From assembly GCA_029546925.1 (NCBI GenBank), contig JAKPQM010000017.1:1-40038 (forward strand): a stretch of 40,038 bases of DNA. Direction: 5' to 3'. The notes under the pieces are model-generated. The model was not told the DNA's origin and did no database searches. It was given only the letters and a program-made list of their open reading frames with translations. The DNA comes from Actinomycetes bacterium (GTDB lineage: Bacteria > Actinomycetota > Coriobacteriia > Coriobacteriales > Atopobiaceae). This document shows, piece after piece, positions 39,181 through 40,038 of this stretch (positions within the stretch are counted from its first letter, which is position 1; every line of letters starts with the position of its first letter). A program made the position numbers and the translations under genes.

Positions 39181-39834
39181 TCAAGCAGGCGCTCCCCACG
39201 ACGCGAAACGCTCGGGCCACGCGGTGCGCAGCAGCAGCTCCTCACCCGTAACCGGATGGATAAGACGTTCCTCGAGCGCGTGGAGCATAAGGCCATGCTC
39301 GCTTGCAGGCCCCTGGTAGAGACCGTCCCCCACCACAGGATGGCCGATGGCCGCAAGATGCACGCGGATCTGATGGCGGCGACCGGTCTTGAGCTCGAGC
39401 TCAACGAGCGTGGCGTTATCGAAGGTGCCCAAAGGGCGCAGGATCGTCACGCTGGGCTTGCCTGTTTTGGAGACGCGCATTCTCCGGGCATCGTGGCGGT
39501 CGCGGCCGATGGCCGCCTCGATGGTCTGCTCGCCGCACGCGATGCGGCCGGCGGCAAGAGCGATGTAGCGTTTGCGGATACCACCCTGCGCAACGGCGGC
39601 ATCGAGCGCAGGTTGGACGGTCTTGTCGAGCGAGAAGAGCGTGAGGCCCGTGGTCTCGACATCGAGGCGTTGAACGGGCTGGGCGCACGCGATGCCGGTC
39701 TGCGCGCGTACAAGATCGGTGAGGCTCACAGTACCGGTGCCATCGCCGTGAACGAGCATGCCGGCGGGCTTGTCGACCGCAAGGAGCCACCCGTCGCGCC
39801 ATACTGTGACAAAAGTGTCAACTGGTTCAAACAC
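39181..39834 (-). CDS. RluA-family RNA pseudouridine synthase
   Basis: A 217-residue enzyme isomerising uridine in rRNA or tRNA. The catalytic Asp is in QRLDVETTGLTLF, a variant of HRLD-x-(D/E)TSGL with Gln for His. The family's GRRHQIRVHLAAIGHPVVGD block follows, as does the N-terminal WLLAVDKPAGMLVHG. There is no S4 domain, so it is the short RluA/TruC/RluC-core type, and the target uridine cannot be told. The N terminus coincides with the perfect inverted repeat TGACA-aaag-TGTCA (39807-39820). Divergent from the partial gene at 39933. Confidence 0.85.
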   Translation of the reverse strand: MFEPVDTFVTVWRDGWLLAVDKPAGMLVHGDGTGTVSLTDLVRAQTGIACAQPVQRLDVETTGLTLFSLDKTVQPALDAAVAQGGIRKRYIALAAGRIACGEQTIEAAIGRDRHDARRMRVSKTGKPSVTILRPLGTFDNATLVELELKTGRRHQIRVHLAAIGHPVVGDGLYQGPASEHGLMLHALEERLIHPVTGEELLLRTAWPERFASWGAPA

Positions 39835-39932
39835 TGAAAGCCCCCGATATCGGTGTATAGTTGTTCTTGGTGCTGCGTTTCACAACGCCGCGCCGCACTT
39901 CAATCGTAGCTTATACGGTCCAAGGAGGGACC
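39835..39932 (+). promoter_or_regulatory. Divergent promoter region at the right edge
   Basis: 98 bp between the pseudouridine synthase and the partial rightward gene. TATAGT at 39855-39860 is a good rightward -10 box, and CAAGGAGGGACC gives a very strong ribosome site for the ATG at 39933. Confidence 0.5.
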
Positions 39933-40038
39933 ATGGATCAAACGCAGCACACTCCCGGTCAGGATACGGAAAAGCTCCAGAACGAAGAAAACGGCACGCG
40001 CAAGGATAGCCTGTCCGACAGCCTTCCCTCGATCGATC
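39933..40038 (+). CDS. Partial gene, 5' end only, unidentified
   Basis: ATG at 39933 after a near-perfect site (AAGGAGGG, 5 nt spacing) opens a frame that runs to the window edge. The 35 visible residues begin MDQTQHTPGQDTEKLQNEEN and are hydrophilic, Gln/Asp/Glu/Ser-rich and probably disordered, without signal peptide or TM. Such a head often precedes a membrane or regulatory domain, but nothing identifies it. Confidence 0.7.
   Translation, partial: MDQTQHTPGQDTEKLQNEENGTRKDSLSDSLPSID

Noticed and set aside
39807-39820. TGACA-aaag-TGTCA as an operator
   Set aside because: It lies within the first codons of the pseudouridine synthase and is short; with no further copies in the window I give it no separate call.

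Overview
The window is about 40 kb of high-GC DNA (roughly 60% G+C by eye) and reads like a chromosome segment of a Coriobacteriia actinobacterium, most like the gut genus Collinsella. Grounds: the topA-tmk-holB order of Actinobacteria, a type Ic aspartate aminotransferase, a GlnR-like orphan regulator, an anaerobic [FeFe] hydrogenase, TACAAT/TATACT -10 boxes, and small hypothetical genes I cannot place elsewhere. The genus is inference. I see no rRNA, tRNA, CRISPR array or intact insertion sequence.

Layout. 1-3000: a frameshifted HIRAN-domain gene, a lipoprotein of unknown function, a rhomboid protease and a Vsr-type endonuclease. 3049-12703: a long leftward, tightly packed housekeeping run (TPR membrane protein, STAS antagonist, tatA, tatC, topA, tmk, holB, PSP1/RicT, queD-like, rsmI). 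The topA is of the archaeal type although its neighbours are ordinary actinobacterial. 12838-14486: aspartate aminotransferase and a small, probably leaderless, divergent gene. 14535-15931: a small accessory patch (lower-GC acetyltransferase, a Tdi1/DUF1851-type immunity-like gene, an unassigned remnant).

15932-21650: a nitrogen/amino-acid block. It holds an OmpR-type orphan regulator resembling GlnR with a degenerate receiver, a three-gene polar amino-acid ABC transporter whose permease carries an extra outside domain, and a glutamine synthetase homologue that has lost most metal ligands and the catalytic flap glutamate. A candidate ARG box lies before the transporter, and a helically phased GAAAC pair lies before the synthetase homologue. 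21851-22609: phosphoglycerate mutase with a clear terminator.

22692-28017: a leftward three-gene operon of a TerB-N/TerB-C protein, a BrxD-type (DUF2791) ATPase and an Lhr-like helicase. It is the strongest candidate for a defence or DNA-stress system here. Its upstream region carries a clean -10 box, phased repeats that look like an operator, and strong hairpins. 28419-33001: a polysaccharide flippase, then a three-gene unit of a secreted tandem-repeat acidic protein, a response regulator and a histidine kinase whose extracytoplasmic part is packed with aspartate; I infer a cation- or cationic-peptide-sensing unit.

33025-40038: aspS, a phosphoglycolate-phosphatase-like HAD enzyme, a 99-residue unknown protein with a textbook terminator, a REP-like palindrome, a monomeric (probably group B) [FeFe] hydrogenase, an AqpZ-type aquaporin, an RluA-family pseudouridine synthase, and the first 35 codons of a rightward gene cut by the window edge. 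All functional calls rest on motif reading; no search was run.
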